64,000 nt of DNA from Serratia sp. AKBS12 (GCF_024793895.1 NZ_JANUSB010000013.1:1-64000), one strand, 5' to 3'. Numbered from the stretch's first letter, positions 9,260 to 19,668 are shown. Numbers and translations: made by a program. The notes: generated by a model from the letters alone, not told the origin.

Positions 9260-10795
9260 TCAGTGCGCGCCACCGCCACCGCCGCCGGAACTGAATGGCG
9301 GTTTGGCGAACCACACCAGCGCCAGCAGGATCAGGAAGACCCCTGCGGCGAGCCAGAAGATCTCGTTAGCCGAGATAATCAGCCCCTGCGCGGTGATTTC
9401 GTTGGCGATGTAGGCCGACGACTGCTGCTGGCTCATGCCGAGCTGCTCCAGTTTGTGGTACATCTCCTGCGACTGCGGATTGTAAGGGTTTACAAACTCC
9501 GCCAACTGCGAATGGTGTTGCGATTCACGCTGTGTCCACAGCGTGGTGGTGATCGAGGTACCAATCGAGCCGGCCAGCGTACGCACAAAGTTCGACAGGC
9601 TGGATGCTGCCGCCATACGTTCCGGCGGCAACCCTGACAGCGTGATGGTGGTCAGCGGCATAAAGAAGCAGGCAATGGCGAAGCCCTGGACAAACTGCGG
9701 CCAGGCCGACGCGCCAAAGTCCATGCCCGGTTCAAAGGTGTAGGCGCGCCAATAGAAGCACACGGCATACATAATAAAGCTGAACGTCACCAGGCGACGC
9801 ATATCCAGCCGGTTACCGAACTTGCCGATGATCGGCGACAGCAACACTGGAATCAACCCGATAGGTGCCGACGCCAGCCCGGCCCAGGTGGCGGTGTAGC
9901 CATATACCTCCTGTAACAGCTGCGGCAACAGCACGATGGCGCCGAAGTACAGCATATACGCCAGGCTGATACAGAGCACGCCGATGGTAAAGTTGCGCGA
10001 CTTGAACAGCGACAGGTCCACCACCGGATGATCATCCGTCAGCTCCCATACCACCAGGAACAGCAGCGCCACTACCGCGACCACCGTCAGGGTGATGATC
10101 TCGGTCGAATTGAACCAGTCCAGTTCCTTGCCCTGATCGAGCATCACCTGCAGCGAACCGATACCGACCACCAGCAGAATCAGGCCGACGGTATCGATAG
10201 GCTTGATCTCGGTTTTGGTTTCCCGCCCTTTCAGCGTCGCCATGGCGGCCAAAATCACGAACAACCCGATCGGGATGTTGATGAAGAAGATCCAGCCCCA
10301 GTGATAGTTGTCACTGATATAACCGCCGAGGATCGGCCCGAAAATCGGCGCGACGATCACCGTCATCGACCATAGCGCCAGGGCCATGGCCCTTTTGGCC
10401 GGCGGATAGTTGTTCAGCAACAGGCTCTGCGACAGTGGAATTAACGGCCCGGCCACCAGACCCTGCACCACGCGGAAGAAGATCAGCATGCCCAGACTGT
10501 TGGAGATGCCGCATAGCCACGAGGCGAGGGCGAACAGCGCCGTTGACCACAGGAACAGGCGTACTTCGCCGAAACGCTTCGCCAGCCAGCCGGTGATCGG
10601 AATGGAAATGGCGTTGGCCACCCCAAACGAGGTGATTACCCAGGTGCCCTGGGAGTTGGATGATCCCAGATTACCGGCGATGGTCGGTATCGCAACGTTG
10701 GCAATGGTGGAGTCCAGTACCTGCATAAAGGTCGCCATGGCAAGCGCGATCGTCATCCAGGTTAGCTGGGCGCCCTCAAGCGGTTTTTGTGCCAA
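9260..10795 (-). CDS. emrB: Multidrug efflux MFS transporter EmrB
   Basis: Inner-membrane DHA2-family drug:H+ antiporter, 511 residues with about 14 predicted transmembrane helices. It exports hydrophobic compounds such as uncouplers with EmrA and an outer-membrane channel. The N-terminal region (ATFMQVLDSTIANVAIPTIA) is the DHA2 hallmark. It ends in an unusual glycine run before AH. Last gene of the operon emrR - outer-membrane factor - emrA - emrB, 17 bases after emrA. E. coli lacks the extra channel gene in this operon. Confidence 0.95.
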   Translation of the reverse strand: MAQKPLEGAQLTWMTIALAMATFMQVLDSTIANVAIPTIAGNLGSSNSQGTWVITSFGVANAISIPITGWLAKRFGEVRLFLWSTALFALASWLCGISNSLGMLIFFRVVQGLVAGPLIPLSQSLLLNNYPPAKRAMALALWSMTVIVAPIFGPILGGYISDNYHWGWIFFINIPIGLFVILAAMATLKGRETKTEIKPIDTVGLILLVVGIGSLQVMLDQGKELDWFNSTEIITLTVVAVVALLFLVVWELTDDHPVVDLSLFKSRNFTIGVLCISLAYMLYFGAIVLLPQLLQEVYGYTATWAGLASAPIGLIPVLLSPIIGKFGNRLDMRRLVTFSFIMYAVCFYWRAYTFEPGMDFGASAWPQFVQGFAIACFFMPLTTITLSGLPPERMAAASSLSNFVRTLAGSIGTSITTTLWTQRESQHHSQLAEFVNPYNPQSQEMYHKLEQLGMSQQQSSAYIANEITAQGLIISANEIFWLAAGVFLILLALVWFAKPPFSSGGGGGGAH

Positions 10796-10812
10796 GGTAG
10801 CCTCCCGCGCGC

Positions 10813-11985
10813 TTAACCGGCGTTCGCATGAATGACATCGGCGATCAGCTGGTCAACCGGCGCCAGGTTCAGAGCCAGCGCATCGCTCTGATAGCGTGGC
10901 TTGTCGCGCACCACGTCAGACAGTACACGACCGTCGAGATCGGTGGTGTCGACCGTCACCAGCGTAGACAAACCGATACGCAATGGGTGATCGGCTACCT
11001 GCTTGGCGTCCAGTTCGATACGTACCGGCAGGCGCTGAACCACCTTGATCCAGTTGCCGGTGGCATTTTGCGCTGGCAGCAGCGAGAACGCGCTGCCGGT
11101 GCCCATATCGATGCCGGCCACTTTACCGTGGTAGACCACGTCGTCGCCGTAGACATCGCTGACCACGGTAGCCGATTGACCGATGCGCATATTGGCGATC
11201 TGGGTTTCTTTAAAGTTGGCGTCAACCCAGACGTGATCGGCCGGTACCACCGCCATCAACGGCGAACCGGCGGCGATTTGCGCGCCAACCTGCACGCTGC
11301 GGCGCGATACGTAGCCGGTGATCGGGCTGATGATCCTGGTACGTTGCAGCGCCAGCCAGGCATCACGCATTTGCGCTGCCGCCTGTTTGATCGCCGGCTG
11401 TTGTTCCAGCGGCGTATCCAGCACCATCGCCTGATTGGCGTTGTACTGTTGCACCGCCACGTCGAGCGCGGCCTTGGCACTGGCGACTGCATCACGCGCG
11501 TGTTGCAGTTCTTCGCGGCCGATGGCGCCGGCGTTACCCAGTATCACACGGCGCTTGAGGTCATTTTCCGCCTTGCTCAGGTCAGATTTGCGCAGGGCAA
11601 TATTGGCCTGATACTGTTTGTTGTTGATGATCAGCTGGTGGGTTTGGCGCACGCTGTTGGCCAGCGCGGTTTGTGCCCGCTCGAACGCCTGTTGGGCATC
11701 GGTCGGATCGAGCGTAACCAGCACATCTCCCTGCTTGACGTAATCGGTGTTATCGAAATTAACACGGTTTACGCTGCCAGAGACCTGAGCCATGATCTGG
11801 ACCTGGTTGCCGGCAACGTAGGCATCATCGGTTTCCTGATGGTGACGCAGCACCAGGAACCAATACACTAAATAAGCCACCCCAATAACAATGAAAATAA
11901 CCGTCAGCAGCAGCAGCCAGAATTTACGCTGCTTCTTTTTGCCTTTCGGTTGTTGCGGGGTTTGAGTCTCCGCGCTTACGCTCAT
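10813..11985 (-). CDS. emrA: EmrA periplasmic adaptor (membrane fusion protein)
   Basis: HlyD-type adaptor of 390 residues linking EmrB to the outer-membrane channel. It has one N-terminal transmembrane helix (about residues 23-46), a biotinyl/lipoyl-like hairpin starting at ETDDAYVAGNQVQIMAQVSG, a long periplasmic coiled coil (about 95-205), and a beta-barrel part containing DANFKETQIANMRIGQ. The ATG at 11985 gives MSVSAETQTPQQPKGKKK, matching E. coli, and follows GGAGAA. Confidence 0.95.
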   Translation of the reverse strand: MSVSAETQTPQQPKGKKKQRKFWLLLLTVIFIVIGVAYLVYWFLVLRHHQETDDAYVAGNQVQIMAQVSGSVNRVNFDNTDYVKQGDVLVTLDPTDAQQAFERAQTALANSVRQTHQLIINNKQYQANIALRKSDLSKAENDLKRRVILGNAGAIGREELQHARDAVASAKAALDVAVQQYNANQAMVLDTPLEQQPAIKQAAAQMRDAWLALQRTRIISPITGYVSRRSVQVGAQIAAGSPLMAVVPADHVWVDANFKETQIANMRIGQSATVVSDVYGDDVVYHGKVAGIDMGTGSAFSLLPAQNATGNWIKVVQRLPVRIELDAKQVADHPLRIGLSTLVTVDTTDLDGRVLSDVVRDKPRYQSDALALNLAPVDQLIADVIHANAG

Positions 11986-12027
11986 GGTGTTCTCCACGCT
12001 CTAATTCCCTTGAAGGGATATCTATTA

Positions 12028-13479
12028 TTATGCTTTCGAATCCGCATTGGTTGGGGCCTGATAGCCACCGCCCAGGGCGCGGATCAATCCTATCTTCGCC
12101 TGCATCATATTGCTGCTGGCGACAACTTCCGCCTGTTGCTGCTGAATCAGCTGCGTCTGGCTGGATAACAGCTCGTCGCGCCCGATAATCCCTGCCTGGT
12201 ATCGAGCGTTTGCGACACGGTACACCTGCTGCATCGATTGGGACGCTGATGCCGCCTGCTGCAACTGCTGGGCAGTGCTTTGCTGAACGGTAATGGCATC
12301 GGCGGTTTCCTGTACGGCATTCAGGATAGTCTGGTTGTAGCCTTCTACCGCCTGATCGTACAGAGCGGACTCTTCGCCCAGTTTGCTGCGCAGCGCGCCC
12401 GCGTGGAAGATCGGCAGCGAAAGGGCCGGTGCGATATTCCAGGCCTGGCTGGCGGCTTCAAACAGATTCGGACTGGTACTACTGGAGTTGGTGGTGGTCA
12501 GGCCGGCGAAGGCGGAAATGGTCAGACTGGGGTAAAACTCTTTGCGTGCGGCAGAAACGCGCTGGCTATATGACTCGACCAGCTGGCGCTGCGCCGCAAT
12601 ATCCGGACGTTTACCCAACAGATCGGCGGTCAGTTCCCCTTTCGGCGCCAGCAGGCTGTCTGCCGGCAGGCTCACTGGACGCAGTTGCTGCATGGCGTTC
12701 GGCCCGTGACCGGTCAGGGCAGCCAACTGGTGCTTGAGCTGTTCTATCTGCGATTGCAGTTGCAGAATCTGTTGCTTGACGCCGTCAGACTGCGCCTTGG
12801 TTTGTTGTGGCACGTCCACGCCGGACAAGCCGGCCTGATATTGCTGCTGGCGCAGCTGGGTCAGGCGGTCATTGTTATTGACTTCCTGCTGGAGCAGTTT
12901 TTCCTGTGCATAGTTGCTTTGCAACAGATAATAGGCCGAAGCCACCGAACTGGTCAGCGTGAGTGCGGCCTGTTCCTGCTCGGCGCGTGCGGCGTCAACC
13001 TGGGCTTTGGCAGCGTTGACCTGGTTGCGGTATTTCCCCCACCAGTCAAACTCATAGGCCAGATTCAGCCCCAGTGAGTTGGAGCTTTCATAGATCGGCC
13101 TGTGCGGATAACCCAGTCCCATATTGACGTTCTGTGGAATACGCTGACGGGTGATGCCGGCGTTAAGGTCCAGATTCGGCCCGTTGGCGGCGCTGGCTTC
13201 ACCCATCACGCTCTGGGCTTCGCGCACGCGTGCGGCGGCCTGTCTCAGCGAGGGGGAGCTTTGCAGCGCCTGGGTCATCAACCTATCCAGTTGGGGATCG
13301 TTGAGTGAGCGCCACCATTGTGGGCTGATGGCCAGCGAGCTGACTTTCGGCTGTGCCAATTGCAGCTGCTGCGTATCCATCAAGGTCGATTGGGGAGCTA
13401 TATTGTCGGTAGATGCACAACCCGCCAGCAGTAATACTGCGAACAGCGGGGTGAATCTCCAGTTAAATGGGGATCGCAT
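12028..13479 (-). CDS. Outer-membrane efflux lipoprotein (NodT/OprM-type)
   Basis: A 483-residue TolC-superfamily outer-membrane factor with a lipoprotein signal (lipobox LLAGC, cysteine near residue 21). Two OEP repeats are typical: long helices with QAAARVREAQS in the first half and a second VQETADAITVQQS region near residue 390. It lies between emrR and emrA in the same direction, so it is probably the dedicated exit duct for EmrAB. E. coli EmrAB uses chromosomally distant TolC. Confidence 0.88.
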   Translation of the reverse strand: MRSPFNWRFTPLFAVLLLAGCASTDNIAPQSTLMDTQQLQLAQPKVSSLAISPQWWRSLNDPQLDRLMTQALQSSPSLRQAAARVREAQSVMGEASAANGPNLDLNAGITRQRIPQNVNMGLGYPHRPIYESSNSLGLNLAYEFDWWGKYRNQVNAAKAQVDAARAEQEQAALTLTSSVASAYYLLQSNYAQEKLLQQEVNNNDRLTQLRQQQYQAGLSGVDVPQQTKAQSDGVKQQILQLQSQIEQLKHQLAALTGHGPNAMQQLRPVSLPADSLLAPKGELTADLLGKRPDIAAQRQLVESYSQRVSAARKEFYPSLTISAFAGLTTTNSSSTSPNLFEAASQAWNIAPALSLPIFHAGALRSKLGEESALYDQAVEGYNQTILNAVQETADAITVQQSTAQQLQQAASASQSMQQVYRVANARYQAGIIGRDELLSSQTQLIQQQQAEVVASSNMMQAKIGLIRALGGGYQAPTNADSKA

Positions 13480-13508
13480 AAGTTGGTTACCTGAACAGAA
13501 ATTGAGGA

Positions 13509-14027
13509 TTAGGTTAACTGTTCTGTGACTTCCATTTGATCCAGACGTGCCAGCAGCTTGCGCGTCAATTGCTCAAGCTGTTGCTGTTCATCGTTATTCA
13601 AGGTGGACCAAAGGAAATGCAGACATTGGTGCTGTGGCGGCAGCAGTTGAGCCAGGAATTCTTCCCCTTGCGGCGTCAAATGCAGATGCAGACAGCGGCG
13701 GTCATTGTCGCTTTCCCGGCGTTCAATCCACCCGCGTTTTTCCAGTTCGTCGGCGATGCGCGTAGCATTGGTGCGCGACGAGCCGAGCGCCGAGCTGAGC
13801 TCGGAAGGCTGGATGCTATGGTTTTCCTGCGCATCCAGGGTAATCAGTGCCATAAACAGAGTTTCGTTAATCCCTTGCGCCTTCAGCATTTTATTGCGGT
13901 TTTCCAGCAATTTGCTTTGCATATGCATGCAAAGGCGCGTCAGCAGAATTTCCTGATAGGGGAAGTTTTTCTGACGTTTTGCACGGCAATTCAGCATGTT
14001 TTCAATGGGAGTAAACGAGCTTTCCAT
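13509..14027 (-). CDS. emrR: MarR-family repressor EmrR (MprA)
   Basis: Winged-helix repressor of 172 residues that blocks emr transcription until a drug-like ligand binds. Nearly all of the core ([40 protein letters not shown]) is the same as E. coli MprA; the DNA-recognition helix and wing are in that second stretch. The ATG at 14027 ([12 protein letters not shown]) matches the E. coli start. It is first gene of the operon, so it should repress its own synthesis. The 150-base region before it is AT-rich. Confidence 0.95.
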   Translation of the reverse strand: MESSFTPIENMLNCRAKRQKNFPYQEILLTRLCMHMQSKLLENRNKMLKAQGINETLFMALITLDAQENHSIQPSELSSALGSSRTNATRIADELEKRGWIERRESDNDRRCLHLHLTPQGEEFLAQLLPPQHQCLHFLWSTLNNDEQQQLEQLTRKLLARLDQMEVTEQLT

Positions 14028-14198
14028 AGTTTTTGGCCTCATTAATTTCGTTCGGTATAGTAACGGTAGTGATTAATAATGTAAATGTTCAGCGCGGTGA
14101 ATAATTTAGCAATTAGTGTTATTTGTAAGCCGTCTGTAAATGTTCAGTAGTGGAAACGGCAAGTTTTTGGGAGCTGGCGCACGTAATTGCTCATCACC

Positions 14199-14543
14199 TT
14201 AACTGAAAATCATAAGTATCTTTAATGTAACACCAAACAGGAGCGCACCAACCAAGGTGGAGAAAATGATGCTTTTGCTGCGATAGAAGCAGAGGCTTAA
14301 TGCGGCAAAACCCACCAGCGTTGGCAGCAGCTTGTCAGGTTCGCGCATCACCACCGGGGCGCTGGAGACGACCAGTAGCGCACAGATCGACGCGATGCCG
14401 ATGCTGTCGAGCAGCAGCGCCGTTTTGCCCCGTTTCAGGCCGGGCTGTTGCTGGCGAGCAGAGGACAGGCGCAATGGCAGATAACGGAACAGATAATTGG
14501 CTGCGCCCACTAACAGACTGATGACGATCACTTCAGTTTTCAT
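14199..14543 (-). CDS. ygaH: L-valine exporter subunit YgaH (AzlD family)
   Basis: A small inner-membrane protein of 114 residues with four predicted transmembrane helices, the AzlD-like partner of YgaZ. The pair exports branched-chain amino acids, valine in E. coli. The start overlaps the end of ygaZ by 11 bases, indicating translational coupling. Position next to emrR matches E. coli. Confidence 0.92.
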   Translation of the reverse strand: MKTEVIVISLLVGAANYLFRYLPLRLSSARQQQPGLKRGKTALLLDSIGIASICALLVVSSAPVVMREPDKLLPTLVGFAALSLCFYRSKSIIFSTLVGALLFGVTLKILMIFS

Positions 14544-15291
14544 CGGCGATCTCCACCTGCGTCGGCTGCAGTAGCGCTGCCAGGCAGCCGCAACCGATGC
14601 CGGCCAGAATGGCCACCGGAATCGAGAAAAACACCAGACCGAGCAGGGCGCCGGTCAGTGACAGGGTGATAATCAAACTTTGCGGTCGTGTGAACGCCGC
14701 CAGCAAAAAACTGAGAAACAGCGCCGGCAGCATAAAGGAAAGGGACGCTTCGATAACCGGGAACTGCTCCAGCGGGCCGTTGCCAAACACTGCGCCAAGC
14801 GCGGTGCCGGCCACCCAGGACAGCCAGGAGCATAGCGCAATGCCGAGCATCCAGTTTTCGCTCCAGCTGCGGTTGTTGCGTATCAGTTTGGCAGTGGCGG
14901 CAGCGAATACTTCGTCGGTCAGGCCAAAGGCCCAAAGCGCAGTTTTGCCGCGTGACATGCGTGAAACAATGCGGTGGCGTAGCGCCGGGCCATACAGAAT
15001 ATGACGAATGTCCATCGCCATTACCGTCAGGGCGGCGACCCACAGCGACATGCCGGCGCTTAACAGCGCGGTAATCACGAACTGGCTGGCACCGGCGTAA
15101 ATGATGCAGGAAAACAGCAGACTTTCCAGCGGGGTGAAGCCAAGTTTGACGGCACTGAGGCCAAACGCGAAAGCGACCGGGATATAACCAACCACGATCG
15201 GCAGGCTATCGACCACGCCATTGGCGAAGGTGGAACGAGCGGCTGGGGGAAGCAAATTCTCTGCGGCTTGGCTTTGCATGTTATCGGACAC
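14533..15291 (-). CDS. ygaZ: L-valine exporter subunit YgaZ (AzlC family)
   Basis: AzlC-family permease subunit of 252 residues with the family core (LPIVVGYIPVAFAFGLSA, YAGASQFV, MDIRHILYGPALR) and about seven to eight transmembrane helices. It forms the branched-chain amino-acid exporter with YgaH. First gene of the two-gene operon. Confidence 0.93.
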   Translation of the reverse strand: MSDNMQSQAAENLLPPAARSTFANGVVDSLPIVVGYIPVAFAFGLSAVKLGFTPLESLLFSCIIYAGASQFVITALLSAGMSLWVAALTVMAMDIRHILYGPALRHRIVSRMSRGKTALWAFGLTDEVFAAATAKLIRNNRSWSENWMLGIALCSWLSWVAGTALGAVFGNGPLEQFPVIEASLSFMLPALFLSFLLAAFTRPQSLIITLSLTGALLGLVFFSIPVAILAGIGCGCLAALLQPTQVEIADEN

Positions 15292-15399
15292 AGGGTAGAT
15301 AGGAGGTCAATAGTTTATCTCCAGAACATTACCAGAGTGGGCGTAATGTTTATACCCTGTGTCGCTAATAAATTTCTGCTGTGATTGTTCGCTTGCTAA

Positions 15400-16599
15400 T
15401 CAGATGCTGGCGGTGTCTGGTGCCTCATGGCGTTTACCGCGCCACCAGGTCAGCAGGTTCAATACGCACAGTACGCCGCCCGCCGCCGCCACGCCGTTCC
15501 AGCCGGCATGTTGATAGGCAAAGGCCGACAGCAGCGAGCCCAGCGCCCCACCGATAAAATAGCTGGTCATGTAGCCGGCCGTCAGCCGGTTACGGGCTTC
15601 GGGCATGATACGGTAAATCACGCTCTGATTGGTCACGTGAACCGCCTGCACTGCCAGATCCAACACCACAATGCCGAGTAATAGTGACCACAGTGATTGT
15701 TTAGCCATGGCTATGGGTATCCACGACAGCAGCAGCAAAATCAAGCCGACGGTGGTGGTCAGCCCACCTTTGCCTTTATCAACCAGGTGCCCGGCGCGCG
15801 TGGCGGCCAATGCCCCTGCTGCACCCACCAGGCCGAACAGGCCGATGGTCGCTTCGGAATAGCCAAACGGCGGGGCTGCCAGCAGAAAGGCCATCGAGGT
15901 CCACAGCACGCTGAAGTTGGCGAACGACAGTGCACCTAGCAGCGCTCGGGTACGCAGCAGCGGCGTACCGCCGAACAGGGCAAAAATCGACTTCAGCAGT
16001 TGCGGATAATTCAAACCGCTATGCTGCTTGTAGCGTGGCAGGGCACGCCACAGGATCAGCGCCATGGCAAACATCAGCACGCTGGCTACCCAGTAAATGG
16101 TTCGCCAGCCGCCGAGGGTGGCCAAGGCGCCGGCGACGGTACGCGCCAGCAAAATGCCCAGCAGCAGCCCGCTCATGATGATGCCGACGGTTTTGCCGCG
16201 TTTTTCCGGATGGGCCAGCGTGGCGGCCAACGGCACCAGAATTTGCGCTACCACGGAAAACAGGCCAGTCAGCGCGGTGCCCAGGATCATGATCGGCAGG
16301 GTGGTAGAACTGGCGGTAATCAGCATGCCGCCGGCAGCCAGCAGTGTCATGAAGACGATCAGCCCGCGTCGTTCGAACATGTCTCCGAGCGGCACCAGCA
16401 ACAGCAGACCGACCGCATAGCCCAACTGGGCGGCGGTGACGATAAAACCGGCCTGATTGACCGACAGGTTGAAATGCTGCGCGATGGTTTCCAGCAACGG
16501 CTGGGCATAGTAGTTGCTGGCGACGGCCAGACCGGTGGCGACGGCAATCAGGGCGATCAGCACCGGGCTCAGGCCCGGCTGTGAAGGTTGTTGGTTCAT
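15400..16599 (-). CDS. MFS transporter, YgaY-like
   Basis: Inner-membrane MFS transporter, 399 residues and 12 predicted helices, with the loop 2-3 motif GDMFERRGLIV. It occupies the place of E. coli ygaY, which I recall as a broken MFS gene; here the frame is intact. It is divergent from the LysR regulator at 16704 across about 100 bases, so that regulator probably controls it. Substrate unknown. Confidence 0.85.
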   Translation of the reverse strand: MNQQPSQPGLSPVLIALIAVATGLAVASNYYAQPLLETIAQHFNLSVNQAGFIVTAAQLGYAVGLLLLVPLGDMFERRGLIVFMTLLAAGGMLITASSTTLPIMILGTALTGLFSVVAQILVPLAATLAHPEKRGKTVGIIMSGLLLGILLARTVAGALATLGGWRTIYWVASVLMFAMALILWRALPRYKQHSGLNYPQLLKSIFALFGGTPLLRTRALLGALSFANFSVLWTSMAFLLAAPPFGYSEATIGLFGLVGAAGALAATRAGHLVDKGKGGLTTTVGLILLLLSWIPIAMAKQSLWSLLLGIVVLDLAVQAVHVTNQSVIYRIMPEARNRLTAGYMTSYFIGGALGSLLSAFAYQHAGWNGVAAAGGVLCVLNLLTWWRGKRHEAPDTASI

Positions 16600-16703
16600 A
16601 AGATATCAATCAAGGAAAAAAGTTAGCCGAAGTATCAGGCAGGACGGCGTGCGAAACCAATGTATAATTTTCATTTGATCAATCTCATTTTGCGATAAAT
16701 GCC

Positions 16704-17582
16704 ATGAACCTGAAACAGATCCGCTTTGCGCTGGCAGTGGCCGAAGAGCAGAGCTTTACCCGAGCGGCACAACGCTGCCATACGGTGCAATCGGCTCTGA
16801 GCCATCAGATTGCCAAACTGGAGGAAGAACTGGGATGTGCATTGTTCGAGCGTACTTCGCGGCGGGTCACGCTGACCACCGCCGGACAGGCGTTTATTCA
16901 ACCGGCGCAACGGCTGCTGGCGGCGAAACAGACGCTGGTCGAGGAGGTGGTTGCGGCCAGCGGCACGGTGTCTGGCACTTTGACCATAGGCACCATATCA
17001 ACCATAAACGCGATTGATCTGACCGAGAAACTGGGTAATTTCCACCGCCATTATCCGGCGGTGAATATCCGGCTGTACGTGGGGATGAGCGAAGCGCTGC
17101 TGGAAGATGTCCGCCAGCAAAAAACCGACGTGGCGTTTGTTGGTATCTGGCCGGGAGATATTGACATGCTGCCGGTGTCGCATCGGCGGTTGACCGATGA
17201 GCCGCTGGTAGCATTGGTGGCGGCGCAGCATCCGTTGGCCAGCTGTCAGCAGGTCAATCTGCACACCCTGTCACAAGTGCCGCTGGTGGACTTTTACAGC
17301 GGTACCGGCGCCAGGCGGCAGACCGACCGCGCATTTCAGGCGGCGGGTATCAAGCGACATGTCAGTTTTGAAATCGACCATATCGAATGGCTGGAGAATT
17401 TGGTGCGGCGAGGACTGGCGGCGGGCATTGTACCGATCTCGACGGCGCAGCGCCTGAAGTCGCTGGTGTCGATTCCAATTGAGGATGGACCGCGGCGGCA
17501 GGTGTATTGCGTGTGGCCGCAACCGCAGTCCAGAACCGCCGAGCGCTTTTTACAGTTCAGCGGGATAGATATGGCGCAATAG
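16704..17582 (+). CDS. LysR-family transcriptional regulator
   Basis: 292 residues: an N-terminal winged helix-turn-helix (LKQIRFALAVAEEQSFTRAA, then QSALSHQIAKLEEELG) and a periplasmic-binding-like effector domain from about residue 90. It faces away from the YgaY-like transporter, and the shared 104-base gap should hold a LysR box controlling both. The effector cannot be told from sequence. Confidence 0.9.
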   Translation: MNLKQIRFALAVAEEQSFTRAAQRCHTVQSALSHQIAKLEEELGCALFERTSRRVTLTTAGQAFIQPAQRLLAAKQTLVEEVVAASGTVSGTLTIGTISTINAIDLTEKLGNFHRHYPAVNIRLYVGMSEALLEDVRQQKTDVAFVGIWPGDIDMLPVSHRRLTDEPLVALVAAQHPLASCQQVNLHTLSQVPLVDFYSGTGARRQTDRAFQAAGIKRHVSFEIDHIEWLENLVRRGLAAGIVPISTAQRLKSLVSIPIEDGPRRQVYCVWPQPQSRTAERFLQFSGIDMAQ

Positions 17583-17618
17583 CGTTGGGGGCGCAGCAAC
17601 CTGCGCGCCCCGCGGTGA

Positions 17619-18620
17619 TTATTGTTTCGCGGCCTGTTCCGCCGTTTTTACCCAGCCATCAAAGGTGGCCTGGTGCGCCTTGATCCAGCCATTGACGTGG
17701 TTTTCGATATCCGCTTCGGACGACTGGCCTTCGTGCATCCGCAGGTTTTGCGCATTCACGTCGGCAATCGGCAGTTTCATGATGGCAAACAGTTTGGCGG
17801 CAGCCGGGTTGGCCTGTGCCCATTGCTTGTTGGCGGCGATACGCATGGTGTTCACCGGGAAGCCGTAGTTGGCGCCGTTAGGCAGCTTGGTATCGACGTT
17901 TTTCTGTTCGCCAGGCAGAGAGGAGAACGGCACCTGCAGCCATACCACATCGCGGCCCGGCACCAGCACGTCGCTGACCCAGTACGGAGTCCAGGTGTAG
18001 TACAGGATCGGCTTGCCTTCTTTGTAGCGGGTGATGGTATCGGCGATCATCGCCGCGTAGTTGCCCTGATTGTGCTCAACGGTGTTGCTCAGGTCATAGG
18101 CTTTCAGATGGTGATTGATTACCGCCTCACAGCCCCAGCCCGGCGTACAGCCGGTCAGATCGGCCTTGCCGTTGCCGTTTGAGTCGAACAGCTTGGCGAT
18201 TTTCGGATCCTTTAACTGCTCGACGTTGGTGATGTGATATTTTTCGGCGGTTTTCTTGTCGATCAGATAGCCCTGCGCTGCGCCGTCGACATAAACGCCT
18301 TCACGGTAGAACTTGGCGTCGCCGCCTGCCGCCTTGTACTGGTCGGCATGCAGCGGATCCCAGTTTACTGCCAGGAAGGTGGCGTCGCCGGAAGCGATCG
18401 AGGTATAGGCGACGTTGTAATCCACTTCACGCGGTGCTTTGACGTCGTAACCCAGCTTTTCCAGCGCTTTGCTGACCAGCAGCGTCTGGAAGGTTTCTTC
18501 AGAGATGGTGCTTTGTACCGGCTGTACGCTGACGCCCTTGCCGGGCAGATCGGCGGCGTAGGTAAACTGTGAACCGATAAGTGTGGTGAGGGCCACGGCC
18601 CATATTCCTGTCTTGCGCAT
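17619..18620 (-). CDS. Glycine betaine-binding protein, second ProX copy
   Basis: Periplasmic substrate-binding protein of 333 residues with a Sec signal peptide ending at about YAADLPGKG. It is paralogous to the adjacent proX over its whole length. The three tryptophan positions of the ProX ligand cage are kept ([20 protein letters not shown]). It lies last in the proVWX operon, 52 bases after proX. Its PGWGCE segment is closer to E. coli ProX than that of the upstream copy, so either could be the true orthologue. It may widen substrate range. Confidence 0.9.
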   Translation of the reverse strand: MRKTGIWAVALTTLIGSQFTYAADLPGKGVSVQPVQSTISEETFQTLLVSKALEKLGYDVKAPREVDYNVAYTSIASGDATFLAVNWDPLHADQYKAAGGDAKFYREGVYVDGAAQGYLIDKKTAEKYHITNVEQLKDPKIAKLFDSNGNGKADLTGCTPGWGCEAVINHHLKAYDLSNTVEHNQGNYAAMIADTITRYKEGKPILYYTWTPYWVSDVLVPGRDVVWLQVPFSSLPGEQKNVDTKLPNGANYGFPVNTMRIAANKQWAQANPAAAKLFAIMKLPIADVNAQNLRMHEGQSSEADIENHVNGWIKAHQATFDGWVKTAEQAAKQ

Positions 18621-18672
18621 AGTGAAATACCTTTAATAATGATGTTAAGCCGGGATTTCCGGCGCGTAAGGG

Positions 18673-19668
18673 TTATTTCGCTGCCGCAGCAGCCGTACTG
18701 ATCCAGCCGTCAAAGGTGGCCTGATGGGCCTTGATCCAGCCATCTACGTGGCGTTGAATATCGTCGGCGCCGTTTTCCCCGTTATGCATCCGCAGATTTT
18801 GCGCGTTCACGTCCGCCAGCGGCAGCTGCATGATGGCGAACAGTTTGGCTGCTGCCGGGTTGGCCTGTGCCCACTGTTTATTGGCAACGATATGCTCATT
18901 GTTGACCGGGAAGCCGTAGTTCTTGCCGTTCGGCAGCGCGGTATCCAGATCCTTCAGCGAGCCGGGATTGGCCGAAAACGGCACCGTCAGCCATACCACG
19001 TCGCGGCCGGGAACCAGCTCGTCGCTGACCCAGTAGGGGGTCCAGGTGAAGTACAGCACCGGTTTGCCCTGCTTAAAGCGCGACAGGGTATCGGCAATGA
19101 TGGCGGAATAGTTGCCCTGATTCTGCGTGACGGTGGCGCTCAGGCCGTAGGACTTGATTTGCGTGTCAATCACCCGGCCACATACCCAACCCGGCTCGCA
19201 GCCGGCCAGGTCGGCCTTGCCGTCGCCGTCGGCATCGAACAGCTGTGCCAGCTTGGGATCCTTCAATTGCGAAATGTCGGTAATGTGGTATTTGTCGGCG
19301 GTTTTTTTATCGATCAGATAGCCCTGTGCCGCACTAGTGATATATGCGCCTTGACGGTAAAACTTTTGCTCGCCGCCGGCGTTGTTGAACATGTCGGTCT
19401 GCAACGGATCCCAGTTCACCGCCATGTAGGTGGCGTCACCGGAGGCTATCGAGGTATAGGCGACGTTGTAATCCACTTCGCCGGTTGGCTGGACGTCATA
19501 GCCCAGTTTTTCCAACGCGCGATTGACCAGTTCGGTTTGAAAACTTTCTTCGGCAATGGTGCTTTGCAGTGGTTTCACCGTGACGCCTTTGCCGGGGAGA
19601 TCGGCGGCGAACGCCTGTGTGCCTAGCAATGAAGTCAGGGCAAAGGCCCAAATTCCTGTCGAGCGCAT
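18673..19668 (-). CDS. proX: Glycine betaine/proline-binding protein ProX
   Basis: Periplasmic binding protein, 331 residues, delivering glycine betaine and proline betaine to ProVW under osmotic stress. Signal peptide ends near [11 protein letters not shown]. The ligand-cage tryptophans are present ([20 protein letters not shown]). It follows proW by 69 bases in the conserved proV-proW-proX order, then comes a second copy. Confidence 0.93.
   Translation of the reverse strand: MRSTGIWAFALTSLLGTQAFAADLPGKGVTVKPLQSTIAEESFQTELVNRALEKLGYDVQPTGEVDYNVAYTSIASGDATYMAVNWDPLQTDMFNNAGGEQKFYRQGAYITSAAQGYLIDKKTADKYHITDISQLKDPKLAQLFDADGDGKADLAGCEPGWVCGRVIDTQIKSYGLSATVTQNQGNYSAIIADTLSRFKQGKPVLYFTWTPYWVSDELVPGRDVVWLTVPFSANPGSLKDLDTALPNGKNYGFPVNNEHIVANKQWAQANPAAAKLFAIMQLPLADVNAQNLRMHNGENGADDIQRHVDGWIKAHQATFDGWISTAAAAAK

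Noticed and set aside
10828-11871. Long 347-codon plus-strand frame opposite emrA
   Set aside because: Rich in Gln/Arg/His as expected of an antisense frame; EmrA on the other strand is unmistakable.
17587-17611. GC-rich hairpin between LysR and the second ProX gene
   Set aside because: GGGGCGC / GCGCCCC stem is strong but has no T run on either strand, so an intrinsic terminator was not called.
18724-19626. 300-codon plus-strand frame opposite proX
   Set aside because: Same reasoning: complement of a well-defined ProX gene.
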